DNA from: an uncultured Flavobacteriaceae bacterium
GTDB taxonomy: Bacteria > Bacteroidota > Bacteroidia > Flavobacteriales > Flavobacteriaceae
Direction of reading: 5' to 3'
Assembly: GCA_943787365.1 (NCBI GenBank)
Contig: CALSMD010000001.1
Coordinates: 496,001-560,000 of the forward strand
Length of the DNA stretch: 64,000 nt
Shown: positions 18,084 to 25,561 of the stretch, in pieces
Position numbering within the stretch: position 1 is the first letter of the stretch
How the letters are laid out: every line of letters begins with the position of its first letter
Made by a program: the position numbers and the translations under genes
Notes under the pieces: model-generated
What the model was told of the DNA's origin: nothing
The model's input: only the letters and a program-made list of their open reading frames with translations
The model's database searches: none

Positions 18084-20495
18084 ATGCAAATCAAAAATGA
18101 CCTTACTAAAGATATTACATTTGAGGACTTCAAAACTGAGGTGTTAAATGACTATACAATAGCGGTCACGAGTAGAGAGTGTAGCCTTCTTGGACGACGT
18201 GAAGTCTTAACAGGAAAAGCAAAATTCGGAATTTTTGGTGATGGAAAAGAACTCCCACAATTGGCTTGGGCAAAAGCGTTTCAGAATGGTGATTTTAGAT
18301 CCGGCTATTACAGAGATCAAACCTTTATGATGGCGATTGGAAAACTCAGCATCGAGCAATTTTTTTCTGGACTTTACGGAACAACAGACATCAATCAAGA
18401 CCCCATGAGTGCCGGAAGGCAAATGGGAGGGCATTTTACAACCCATTCTTTAGATGATAATTTTGATTGGAAAAATTTAACGCAACAAAAAAATTCAAGT
18501 TCAGACATATCCCCTACCGGAGCTCAAATGCCCCGATTATTAGGATTGGCACAAGCGTCAAAAGTATATCGAAATCTTAAAGATATTGATTCAGAAAAAT
18601 TTTCTAATTCAGGAAATGAAGTCGCTTGGGGAACCATTGGAAATGCGAGTACAAGCGAAGGGGTATTTTTTGAAACGATAAACGCCGCTGGGGTGCTTCA
18701 AGTTCCCATGGTTGTCAGTGTTTGGGACGATGAATACGGCATCTCTGTGCATGCAAGACATCAAACAACCAAAGAAAATATTTCTGAAGTTTTAAAAGGA
18801 TTTCAAAGAGATTCAAAACATAAAGGTTACGAGATTTTAAGAGTCAAAGGATGGGATTATGTGGAACTCATTAACACCTACCAAAAAGCCAGTCAATTAT
18901 CTAGAACAGAGCATGTTCCTGTTTTAATTCACGTCAATGAACTTACACAACCTCAAGGACATTCTACTTCAGGATCTCATGAAAGGTATAAAGATGAAGA
19001 GCGTCTGGCATGGGAAAAATCAAATGATTGTAACCTGAAATTTCGAGATTGGATTATTTCTAATGACATCGCCACAGAAGACGAAATTACAGCCATCGAT
19101 CGCACTGCAAAAAAGAAAGTTAGAGAAGGAAAAATAAAAGCTTGGAAAGAATTTTCTGAACCTTTAGAAAATGAAAAACAAGAAGCTTTAAAATTGATGA
19201 AGTCTGCAGCAGTGACGGCTTCACAAAGAGCGTTTATTTATAAGATGATTACTCAGTTAGAGCTTATTCATGACCCTTTGCGAAAAGACATTCTAAGTAC
19301 CGCACGTCATATATTAAAACAATTAATTCACGAAGACACACCCGCAAAAGATAAATTAGTGCAATGGGTGAATGCCTATTTTGAGAAAATTCAACCTAAA
19401 TACAGCACACTTCTTTACAGCGAGTCAAATTCAAGAGCCACCAATATTCCTGAAGTACTTCCTGTTTTTGATGACACATCAAAATTAGTGGATGGCCGAG
19501 TAATCTTGCGTGATAATTTCGATAAAATTTTAAGTAACTACCCTGAAGTCTTAATTTTTGGAGAAGACACAGGAACGATTGGAGATGTCAACCAAGGACT
19601 CGAAGGCTTGCAAGAAAAATATGGAGAAATGAGAGTTTCAGATACTGGAATTCGTGAAGCAACCATTATCGGTCAAGGAATTGGAATGGCGCTGCGAGGA
19701 CTAAGACCCATCGCTGAAATTCAATATCTTGATTATATGGTATATGCACTTCAAATCATTAGTGATGATTTGTCAACCTTGCATTACCGAACTTTTGGAA
19801 AACAAAAAGCTCCTTTAATCATTAGAACACGTGGACATCGTTTAGAAGGCATCTGGCATTCTGGATCTCAATTAGGAGGTATTTTAAATCTGATTAGAGG
19901 TGTATTTGTATTGGTACCTCGAAACATGACCAAAGCTGCAGGGTTTTACAATACACTTTTAGAAAGTGATCAGCCTGCAATGGTGGTCGAATGTTTGAAT
20001 GGATACCGCTTAAAAGAAAAAGAGCCTTCCAACTTAGGCGAATTTAGAACGCCCGTTGGTATTGTAGAAACCATCAAGCAAGGGGCAGATCTTACGATTG
20101 TGTCTTATGGTTCAACTTTACGCATTGTGGAGCAAGCTGCCAAAGAATTATTGGAAGTGGATATCGATGTTGAAATTATTGACATTCAATCCCTCATCCC
20201 TTTTGACCTTCAAAAAGATATTTCAAAAAGTGTCGAAAAAACAAACCGTCTTCTTATTGTCGATGAAGATGTTCCTGGTGGAGCCTCCGCTTATATTCTT
20301 AATGAAATTTTAGAACATCAAAACGTTTATCAAAACTTAGACAGCAAACCACAAATGCTGACTGCTAAAGAACACCGACCCGCTTATGGTACCGATGGTG
20401 ATTATTTCAGTAAACCCTCCGCAGATGATGTGTTTGAGAAGGTTTATAATATGTTTCACGAAGTAGATCCTACTTCCTTTCCTAAATTGAGATAG
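18084..20495 (+). CDS. 2-oxoacid dehydrogenase E1, alpha and beta subunits fused
   Basis: Thiamine-diphosphate-dependent E1 of 803 residues in which alpha (about 1-400) and beta (about 450-803) are one chain, as is usual in Flavobacteriia; annotated variously as branched-chain 2-oxoacid or pyruvate-type dehydrogenase. In the alpha half the cofactor region reads GNASTSEGVFFETINAAG then VSVWDDEYGISV, in place of the canonical GDG...NN. The beta half has FGEDTG, SDTGIREATIIGQGIGMALRG, and VDEDVPGGASAYI. It needs an E2 and an E3; two E3 (lpd) genes lie at 35.8 and 57.7 kb in this window. Its true 2-oxoacid substrate cannot be read from sequence. Confidence 0.88.
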   Translation: MQIKNDLTKDITFEDFKTEVLNDYTIAVTSRECSLLGRREVLTGKAKFGIFGDGKELPQLAWAKAFQNGDFRSGYYRDQTFMMAIGKLSIEQFFSGLYGTTDINQDPMSAGRQMGGHFTTHSLDDNFDWKNLTQQKNSSSDISPTGAQMPRLLGLAQASKVYRNLKDIDSEKFSNSGNEVAWGTIGNASTSEGVFFETINAAGVLQVPMVVSVWDDEYGISVHARHQTTKENISEVLKGFQRDSKHKGYEILRVKGWDYVELINTYQKASQLSRTEHVPVLIHVNELTQPQGHSTSGSHERYKDEERLAWEKSNDCNLKFRDWIISNDIATEDEITAIDRTAKKKVREGKIKAWKEFSEPLENEKQEALKLMKSAAVTASQRAFIYKMITQLELIHDPLRKDILSTARHILKQLIHEDTPAKDKLVQWVNAYFEKIQPKYSTLLYSESNSRATNIPEVLPVFDDTSKLVDGRVILRDNFDKILSNYPEVLIFGEDTGTIGDVNQGLEGLQEKYGEMRVSDTGIREATIIGQGIGMALRGLRPIAEIQYLDYMVYALQIISDDLSTLHYRTFGKQKAPLIIRTRGHRLEGIWHSGSQLGGILNLIRGVFVLVPRNMTKAAGFYNTLLESDQPAMVVECLNGYRLKEKEPSNLGEFRTPVGIVETIKQGADLTIVSYGSTLRIVEQAAKELLEVDIDVEIIDIQSLIPFDLQKDISKSVEKTNRLLIVDEDVPGGASAYILNEILEHQNVYQNLDSKPQMLTAKEHRPAYGTDGDYFSKPSADDVFEKVYNMFHEVDPTSFPKLR

Positions 20496-20524
20496 TATAA
20501 AAAGCTTCATTGTTTTGAATTTTC

Positions 20525-20540
20525 CTTTGCATTTGCAAAG
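20525..20540. promoter_or_regulatory. perfect inverted repeat upstream of nhaC
   Basis: CTTTGCA, two T, TGCAAAG: seven-base arms in the 96-base gap between the E1 gene and nhaC. There is no following T-run, so it is not an obvious terminator; an operator is possible but unproven. Confidence 0.3.
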
Positions 20541-20591
20541 CTTAGACTAAAATCGTAACATTACACTTCAAAATCATTGAAGAACGGTCCT

Positions 20592-22130
20592 ATGAAAAGT
20601 CAAGACATTACCCCAAAAGATCCCGTAGACAACCCAATTATTGAAAATAAAGAGTTGAATATTTGGGAAGCACTCATCCCTGTTTTTGGCCTGGTCGCTA
20701 TGTTAGCTTACAATATTTATGTTTATGGAGATGATGCCTTAAGCGGTAGTAATCAGTTTGTATTATTATTAGGGGCTGCAATTGCGGCTTTGGTAGGTTT
20801 TAGAAATAAGGTTTCTTTTTCTAAAATGATGGCAGAAGTAGCCGAAAATGTAAAATCAACTTCAGGAGCATTACTTATTTTATTAATGGTGGGCGCTTTG
20901 GCAGGAACTTGGCTCATTAGTGGCGTCATTCCTACTATGATTTATTACGGATTGCAAATATTAAACCCTACTATATTTTTAGCGGCTTGTGTCGTAATTT
21001 GCGCCATAATTTCTATTGCAACAGGAAGTAGCTGGACCACGTCGGCTACCGTAGGAATTGCATTAATCGGTATAGGAGAAACATTAGGGATTTCTGTGGG
21101 CATGACAGGTGGAGCCGTATTATCAGGTGCTTATTTTGGCGATAAAATGTCACCTCTGTCAGATACCACAAACCTAGCACCTGCAATGGCTGGTACAGAT
21201 TTATTTACACATATTAAATATATGTCTTATACCACCATACCAACCATAATTGTAACATTAATAATATTTATAATTATTGGTTTAAATTTAGATATCACAG
21301 GAACTCCTCAAATAGAAGATAAACTAGAAGCTATTGGATCGGCTTTTAATATTTCTCCTTGGTTATTTATTGTTCCTGTTTTTGTTATTTTTCTAATCAT
21401 TAGAAAAACTCCCCCATTAATTGCTCTTTTATTTGGAGCATTACTAGGAGGTGTTGTTGCTGTAATTGCACAGCCAGAAATTATAAAAAACATAGTAGCA
21501 ACACACATGGTCAGTATGGATGATAATTTGATTAAAAGTGATGTTTTAACTTCTCTATCTTATGATTTTAAGACGATGTATACTGGAGTTATGAATGCCT
21601 TAACTGTAGATACAGCAGTAGAAACTTCTAGTAAAGAATTAAATGATTTATTTACAGCTGGAGGAATGAAAGGAATGTTGGGTACAATTTGGTTAATTGT
21701 TTGTGCCATGGTCTTTGGTGGTGTTATGGATGCTATTGGTGCTTTAGCTAGAATAACAGATGCCTTACTAAAAATGGCGACTAGTATCTTTGGCCTATTT
21801 GCGAGTACCGTTGTAAGTTGTTTGGCGTTAAATTTAACTGCTTCTGATCAATATTTAGCATTGGTAATTCCAGGTAAAATGTTTAAAAAAGCATATGAAG
21901 ATAAAGGTCTAGCGCCAGAAAATTTAAGTAGAACTTTAGAGGACTCTGGGACCGTAACTTCGGTTTTAATTCCATGGAACACTTGTGGTGCCTACCATTC
22001 AAAAGTATTGTTCGGCTACGCGGGTGCAACCGCTTACATTCCTTATGTATTTTTTAGTATTTTAAGCCCTGTAACAACGTTGTTATTTGCAGCATTTTCC
22101 ATCAAAATAAAACAGCTCAAAAAGTCCTAA
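20592..22130 (+). CDS. nhaC: Na+/H+ antiporter, NhaC family
   Basis: Inner-membrane antiporter of 512 residues exchanging protons for sodium (or related cargo such as malate/lactate in MleN-type members). About 11-12 hydrophobic segments are visible, with the family stretches GALAGTWLISGVIPTMIYYG, ATGSSWTTSATVGIALIGIG, SGAYFGDKMSPLSDTTNLA and DSGTVTSVLIPWNTCGAY. The ATG at 20592 is preferred over an in-frame TTG at 20577. It is alone between the E1 gene and the AT-rich unknown gene; a short inverted repeat lies upstream. Confidence 0.92.
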   Translation: MKSQDITPKDPVDNPIIENKELNIWEALIPVFGLVAMLAYNIYVYGDDALSGSNQFVLLLGAAIAALVGFRNKVSFSKMMAEVAENVKSTSGALLILLMVGALAGTWLISGVIPTMIYYGLQILNPTIFLAACVVICAIISIATGSSWTTSATVGIALIGIGETLGISVGMTGGAVLSGAYFGDKMSPLSDTTNLAPAMAGTDLFTHIKYMSYTTIPTIIVTLIIFIIIGLNLDITGTPQIEDKLEAIGSAFNISPWLFIVPVFVIFLIIRKTPPLIALLFGALLGGVVAVIAQPEIIKNIVATHMVSMDDNLIKSDVLTSLSYDFKTMYTGVMNALTVDTAVETSSKELNDLFTAGGMKGMLGTIWLIVCAMVFGGVMDAIGALARITDALLKMATSIFGLFASTVVSCLALNLTASDQYLALVIPGKMFKKAYEDKGLAPENLSRTLEDSGTVTSVLIPWNTCGAYHSKVLFGYAGATAYIPYVFFSILSPVTTLLFAAFSIKIKQLKKS

Positions 22131-22178
22131 TTCGTTTTAAATCATTGGGGTTGACAAATTAAAAAACTGTAAATTAAA

Positions 22179-22829
22179 ATGACAATTAAGGATATATTAT
22201 TTGATTACATAAAACAATCGGAAGGCAATGTTAATTATGAAGAAATTACGGAAATAATTTTATCAAATAAGCCTAAAAGTAAATGGAAGTTAACACATTG
22301 GAGTTGGTATAAATCTCAAATAGTTTCTAGAACAGGAAAATATCATAATTTGTTTTCTAAAGAAATAAAGGAAAATATATCCAAATCGAAAAATAACACA
22401 AAACCTTATTTAAAAGTTGTAAAAACAAAAACAATAATTTCTAAGATTATAAAATTTATTGACAATTCTAATTTAGTAGAAAAAGAATTAGCTATAATTT
22501 TAGGTAAAGTAAGTCATCATATCCATCCCCAAATTATTAATAAAATAACTAAAGCAAATGAAGTTTTTGAAAAAGAATTTTCAGAAAATTGCGACCCTAT
22601 CTTAAATACAAATACTTTTTTTTATAATGGCTCTGATTGTATATTCCCAAGTGTAAAACGTCCAATTAATAAAGAAAAAAACGGGAATGCTCAGTGGAAA
22701 AATAACATCTATAAAACTGACGGTACAATTTTAAATGATAATACATATCCTCGACATATCTGGACATACTTATCAATGAATAAAGGTTATTCAGGTGGGA
22801 CTAATGGTTCATGGAAAAAAGTGGTTTAG
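22179..22829 (+). CDS. unknown protein, 5' half of a frameshifted gene
   Basis: Reads 216 residues, Lys- and Asn-rich, and stops at GSWKKVV. The N-terminal part (DILFDYIKQSEGNVNYEEIT) looks like a small helical DNA-binding or regulatory domain with KWKLTHWSWYKSQIV; the rest is unrecognised. The next frame, overlapping by 19 bases, continues with a compact alpha/beta domain. One additional A in the A6 run at 22815-22820 would join them as GSWKKSGLDAFELAHIFGHK, a 345-residue protein. The region is visibly more AT-rich than its neighbours and sits alone between nhaC and the peroxiredoxin gene, which suggests acquired DNA. The function is unknown. Confidence 0.55.
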   Translation: MTIKDILFDYIKQSEGNVNYEEITEIILSNKPKSKWKLTHWSWYKSQIVSRTGKYHNLFSKEIKENISKSKNNTKPYLKVVKTKTIISKIIKFIDNSNLVEKELAIILGKVSHHIHPQIINKITKANEVFEKEFSENCDPILNTNTFFYNGSDCIFPSVKRPINKEKNGNAQWKNNIYKTDGTILNDNTYPRHIWTYLSMNKGYSGGTNGSWKKVV

Positions 22830-23215
22830 ATGCTTTTGAATTAGCTCATATTTTTGGGCATAAGATTGACGAAAAAACTCTTGAAAAGCAAATGTTCCAA
22901 ATATTTGATGAAACTAAAAAACCTTATTCTTTATTTACATCTGCATCTAATGTCGTACTTATCCCAAAAGGATTGGCTAAACCAACTGATAAAATGGATT
23001 TGATAAAAATATGTTTCTATAAACGACATATAGACTTATATGGAAACAATTTGATTGGCTTAATAGATTTTGAAGAAAAAAAGGTGCCAGAATGGTATAA
23101 TGAAATTGAATGGCTAGAACCAATTTTACCTAAGGATTGGGAAAAAAGAATAGATAATTTATTAGAATACAGAAAACAACATTTATTAGAGAAATATAAA
23201 GCGATAGTAATCTAA
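22811..23215 (+). CDS. unknown protein, 3' half of a frameshifted gene (HNH-like motifs)
   Basis: Reads 134 residues in the -1 frame relative to the previous piece. The motifs LDAFELAHIFGHK and, about 45 residues later, SNVVLIPKGLAKPTDK resemble the order of conserved segments in HNH-type nucleases (His before a hydrophobic-Asn segment), but the match is loose and this is inference only. The C terminus is a charged helix (PKDWEKRIDNLLEYRKQHLL). The ATG at 22811 lies inside the A-run junction, so this is very probably not an independent gene but the rest of the 22179 gene. Confidence 0.5.
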   Translation: MEKSGLDAFELAHIFGHKIDEKTLEKQMFQIFDETKKPYSLFTSASNVVLIPKGLAKPTDKMDLIKICFYKRHIDLYGNNLIGLIDFEEKKVPEWYNEIEWLEPILPKDWEKRIDNLLEYRKQHLLEKYKAIVI

Positions 23216-23366
23216 AAGACTATATTTTTTTTACATATTTTTAATTAATATAATGATTAGTGTATTAATACTCAATACTATCTATATTCAAAACCTATAT
23301 CATTTATACTTATAGTCGTATAGGAAATTATAATTTTTCTAAGCGAAAATAAGATAGATGTTAGCT

Positions 23367-23374
23367 TATATTTG
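23367..23374 (+). promoter_or_regulatory. -7 promoter box for peroxiredoxin operon
   Basis: TATATTTG is an exact TAnnTTTG match, 35 bases before the peroxiredoxin ATG at 23409. It lies in a 193-base AT-rich leader that otherwise shows nothing I can name. Confidence 0.55.
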
Positions 23375-23408
23375 CATAAAATAATTTAACAACTATTAAA
23401 ATCATATT

Positions 23409-24047
23409 ATGGCAATTGTAGGAAAAAAATTCCCAAATTTAAGCGTTGACGCAATGAATGAAATGGGCGATACTTTTAAAGTAAACGTTCTCGAAGAAGC
23501 AATCAACAACAAGAAAAAAGTACTTTTATTCTGGTACCCAAAAGATTTTACTTTTGTATGCCCAACAGAGTTACACGCTTTTGAAGCAGCAAAGGCTGAG
23601 TTTGAAAAAAGAAACACGATCGTAATTGGTGCATCATGTGATACTCCAGAAGTGCATTTTGCATGGTTATCAACGGCTAAGGACAATGGTGGTATTGAAG
23701 GTGTCACCTACCCTATTTTAGCGGATTCTAACAGAAACTTAGCATCAACACTTGGAATTTTAGACATCTCAAACGAAACATACAACGAAGAAACGGGTGT
23801 GGTACTTGTAGAAGGTGACAACGTTACTTACAGAGCGACTTACATTATTGATGAAGAAGGAACAGTGGTTCACGAAAGTGTCAACCACATGCCTCTTGGA
23901 CGAAATGTAGCTGAGTTTTTAAGATTGGTGGATGCTTACACACACGTACAAGAAAAAGGAGAAGTTTGTCCAGCAAACTGGGAAGAAGGCAAAGACGCAA
24001 TGGCGCCAAATGCTAAAGGAACTGCAAGCTATTTAGCTTCTCACTAA
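23409..24047 (+). CDS. 2-Cys peroxiredoxin (AhpC/Prx1 type)
   Basis: Cytosolic peroxidase of 212 residues reducing H2O2, alkyl hydroperoxides and peroxynitrite. The peroxidatic Cys is in FTFVCPTELHAF (about residue 51), the resolving Cys in GEVCPANW (about residue 180), and the conserved Arg lies in YRATYIIDEEG-type context. It is the first gene of a tight operon with a thioredoxin (12-base gap) and an 85-aa protein, so its reductant is probably that thioredoxin rather than AhpF, which is not seen here. Preceded by a good -7 box; a strong terminator follows the third gene. Confidence 0.93.
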   Translation: MAIVGKKFPNLSVDAMNEMGDTFKVNVLEEAINNKKKVLLFWYPKDFTFVCPTELHAFEAAKAEFEKRNTIVIGASCDTPEVHFAWLSTAKDNGGIEGVTYPILADSNRNLASTLGILDISNETYNEETGVVLVEGDNVTYRATYIIDEEGTVVHESVNHMPLGRNVAEFLRLVDAYTHVQEKGEVCPANWEEGKDAMAPNAKGTASYLASH

Positions 24048-24059
24048 AAACTATTTATC

Positions 24060-24371
24060 ATGCAAGAACTTTCTGAAGACAATCTGCAAGCTATTATTTC
24101 TGACAACCCATTTGTGGTGGTTCAATACTCCGCAACATGGTGTGGAAATTGTAGAATCATGAAACCTAAGTTTAAAAAATTAGCGTCTGAAATGCCAGAT
24201 GCGACCTTTGTAATCGTAGATGCAGAAAAATTCCCTGAGAGTCGGAAACTCGCAACGGTAGACAATTTGCCTACTTTTGCAATTTTTAAATCAGGTCAAT
24301 TTATAAACCAAACGCAAACTAATAAGTTTGACGTGCTAAAAGAACTTGTAGATGAAACTGCCAGTAATTAA
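24060..24371 (+). CDS. thioredoxin family protein
   Basis: A 103-residue single-domain thioredoxin without signal peptide. The redox site is ATWCGNCRIMKP (CGNC rather than the classical CGPC), and the cis-proline is in NLPTFAIFKSG. The 12-base gap to the peroxiredoxin gene and the 20-base overlap with the next gene show cotranscription and translational coupling. The most economical role is reduction of the upstream peroxiredoxin. Confidence 0.88.
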   Translation: MQELSEDNLQAIISDNPFVVVQYSATWCGNCRIMKPKFKKLASEMPDATFVIVDAEKFPESRKLATVDNLPTFAIFKSGQFINQTQTNKFDVLKELVDETASN

Positions 24372-24609
24372 ACATTTAACGCAATTTATTGAGGCAAACG
24401 ACGAAGATTACATCGTTGAAACCCTCGAAACTTTAGAAGCACTCTCCGAGGTTCCAAGTCTGAAAGATGAAGAATTAGATGTGATTGGAGAATTAATCTC
24501 TAATATGTATGGGGCTCTTGAAGTACATAAAATGGTTAAAGAAGGCACGCCACAAAAAGAAGCATTGAATAGCTTTATGAAACGTGTCTTGGGATCGATT
24601 GATTCCTAA
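24352..24609 (+). CDS. small acidic helical protein (DUF6952-like)
   Basis: An 85-residue, acidic, all-helical protein (DYIVETLETLEALSEVPS; VIGELISNMYGALEVHKMV) with no signal peptide, cysteine or known catalytic motif. It overlaps the thioredoxin gene by 20 bases and is the last gene before a strong terminator. I recognise this as a small conserved protein that accompanies peroxiredoxin/thioredoxin genes in Flavobacteriaceae, but no function is known to me. A regulatory or adaptor role for the peroxidase pair is inference from context. Confidence 0.75.
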   Translation: MKLPVIKHLTQFIEANDEDYIVETLETLEALSEVPSLKDEELDVIGELISNMYGALEVHKMVKEGTPQKEALNSFMKRVLGSIDS

Positions 24610-24627
24610 TAATTTTCATTAAAATTT

Positions 24628-24661
24628 AAAGCCGCTTCTACAACGAAGCGGCTTTTTTTTG
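24628..24661 (+). terminator. intrinsic terminator of peroxiredoxin operon
   Basis: Stem GCCGCTTC (24631-24638) and GAAGCGGC (24645-24652), loop TACAAC, with flanking AAA and a run of eight or more T. Confidence 0.9.
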
Positions 24662-24734
24662 GTATATTTATAATTAGAAAAAGCCCCAACGCCAATTCTT
24701 CAGAACGAGTTTAGTCAAGCAAATTATATGTTTT

Positions 24735-25079
24735 ATGAAAATAGCATCCTTTAACGACGCCCTGCAGTTTAACCACGAACGAATTACCACCAATGTCATC
24801 TTAGAAACTTCCTTCTCTAAAGAAATCAGAATACTGCTGGCAAAAGGTCAGAAAATGAAAGAACACAAAACACTTTTTCCAATTGTGGTTCATGTTCTTG
24901 AAGGTAAAATCGATTTTGGAGTTCAAGGCGTGATTTCTTCTTTAGAAAAAGGAGCCATTATTGCTTTGGAAGGAAATATCCCTCACGATTTAACAGCCTT
25001 AAAAGACAGTGTGATTCGTTTAACACTCTCAAAATTAGACACCGCAAAACGTGTAGAAAATGTCGCTGAAACCTCCTAA
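24735..25079 (+). CDS. small cupin-like protein
   Basis: A 114-residue single-domain protein that fits a cupin beta-barrel: LETSFSKEIRILLAKGQKMKEHKTLFPIVVHVLEGKIDFGV with the strand pattern and a GKIDFGVQG turn, then IALEGNIPHDLTALKDSVIRLTL. Only some of the metal-ligand His are present (one in KEHKT and one in IPHDL), so metal binding is uncertain. It overlaps the globin gene by 20 bases and both share a terminator, suggesting a joint role in NO or oxygen stress or sensing; this is inference. Confidence 0.72.
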   Translation: MKIASFNDALQFNHERITTNVILETSFSKEIRILLAKGQKMKEHKTLFPIVVHVLEGKIDFGVQGVISSLEKGAIIALEGNIPHDLTALKDSVIRLTLSKLDTAKRVENVAETS

Positions 25080-25488
25080 AATCAAAGTTATGAAACCGAT
25101 AGAATCCAGAGAAGACGTCCAGTTCTTAGTCCATACCTTTTATTCTAAAATTAGAAAAGACGAATTGTTAGGCCCCATATTCAATTCTCATATTAGTGAC
25201 GATGAGTGGCTTCCACATCTTACGAAATTGACTGATTTTTGGGAAACAAATCTATTTGGAGTGCGTAAATTTAAAGGTAGTCCGACAAAGAAACATCTTA
25301 AGGTAGATGAAAATTTAGACTATACAATAGACCAAATGCATTTTGGCAAATGGCTGCAATTATGGCTGGAAACAATCAATGAATTATTTGTTGGCGACCG
25401 TGCGGACAAAGCCATCTACATGGCCCGGAAAATGGCGACAGGTCAGTATTTGACCTTATGGAATCAAAAACCCGATCACAAAAAATAA
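25060..25488 (+). CDS. group III truncated hemoglobin
   Basis: A small haem protein of the 2/2 globin class III (142 residues, or 132 from the second ATG at 25090, MKPIESREDV). Seen: FYSKIRKDELLGPIFN, the W/F-rich DFWETNLFGVRKFKG segment, and the proximal His in MHFGKWLQLWLETI. Group III truncated globins are mostly studied in NO and oxygen chemistry under low oxygen; the role here is not known. The first ATG overlaps the upstream cupin gene by 20 bases, consistent with coupling; either start is possible. Confidence 0.86.
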   Translation: MSLKPPKIKVMKPIESREDVQFLVHTFYSKIRKDELLGPIFNSHISDDEWLPHLTKLTDFWETNLFGVRKFKGSPTKKHLKVDENLDYTIDQMHFGKWLQLWLETINELFVGDRADKAIYMARKMATGQYLTLWNQKPDHKK

Positions 25489-25506
25489 TTTCAGAATTAA
25501 ACATAA

Positions 25507-25539
25507 AAAAAGAGCCTTCTCACTTGAGAAGGCTCTTTT
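25507..25539. terminator. bidirectional terminator between globin and rpsA genes
   Basis: Stem AGAGCCTTCTC (25511-25521) and GAGAAGGCTCT (25526-25536), loop ACTT, with an A-run on the left and a T-run on the right, so it can end transcription from both convergent units. Confidence 0.88.
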
Positions 25540-25561
25540 AAATTATAAGACTTGGTTGGGA

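Noticed and set aside
22805-22830. Programmed -1 frameshifting at A6 (as in dnaX or IS elements)
   Set aside because: The P-site codon would have to re-pair from AAA to GAA, which is a poor slip, no stimulatory hairpin is evident, and other genes here show the same kind of break.
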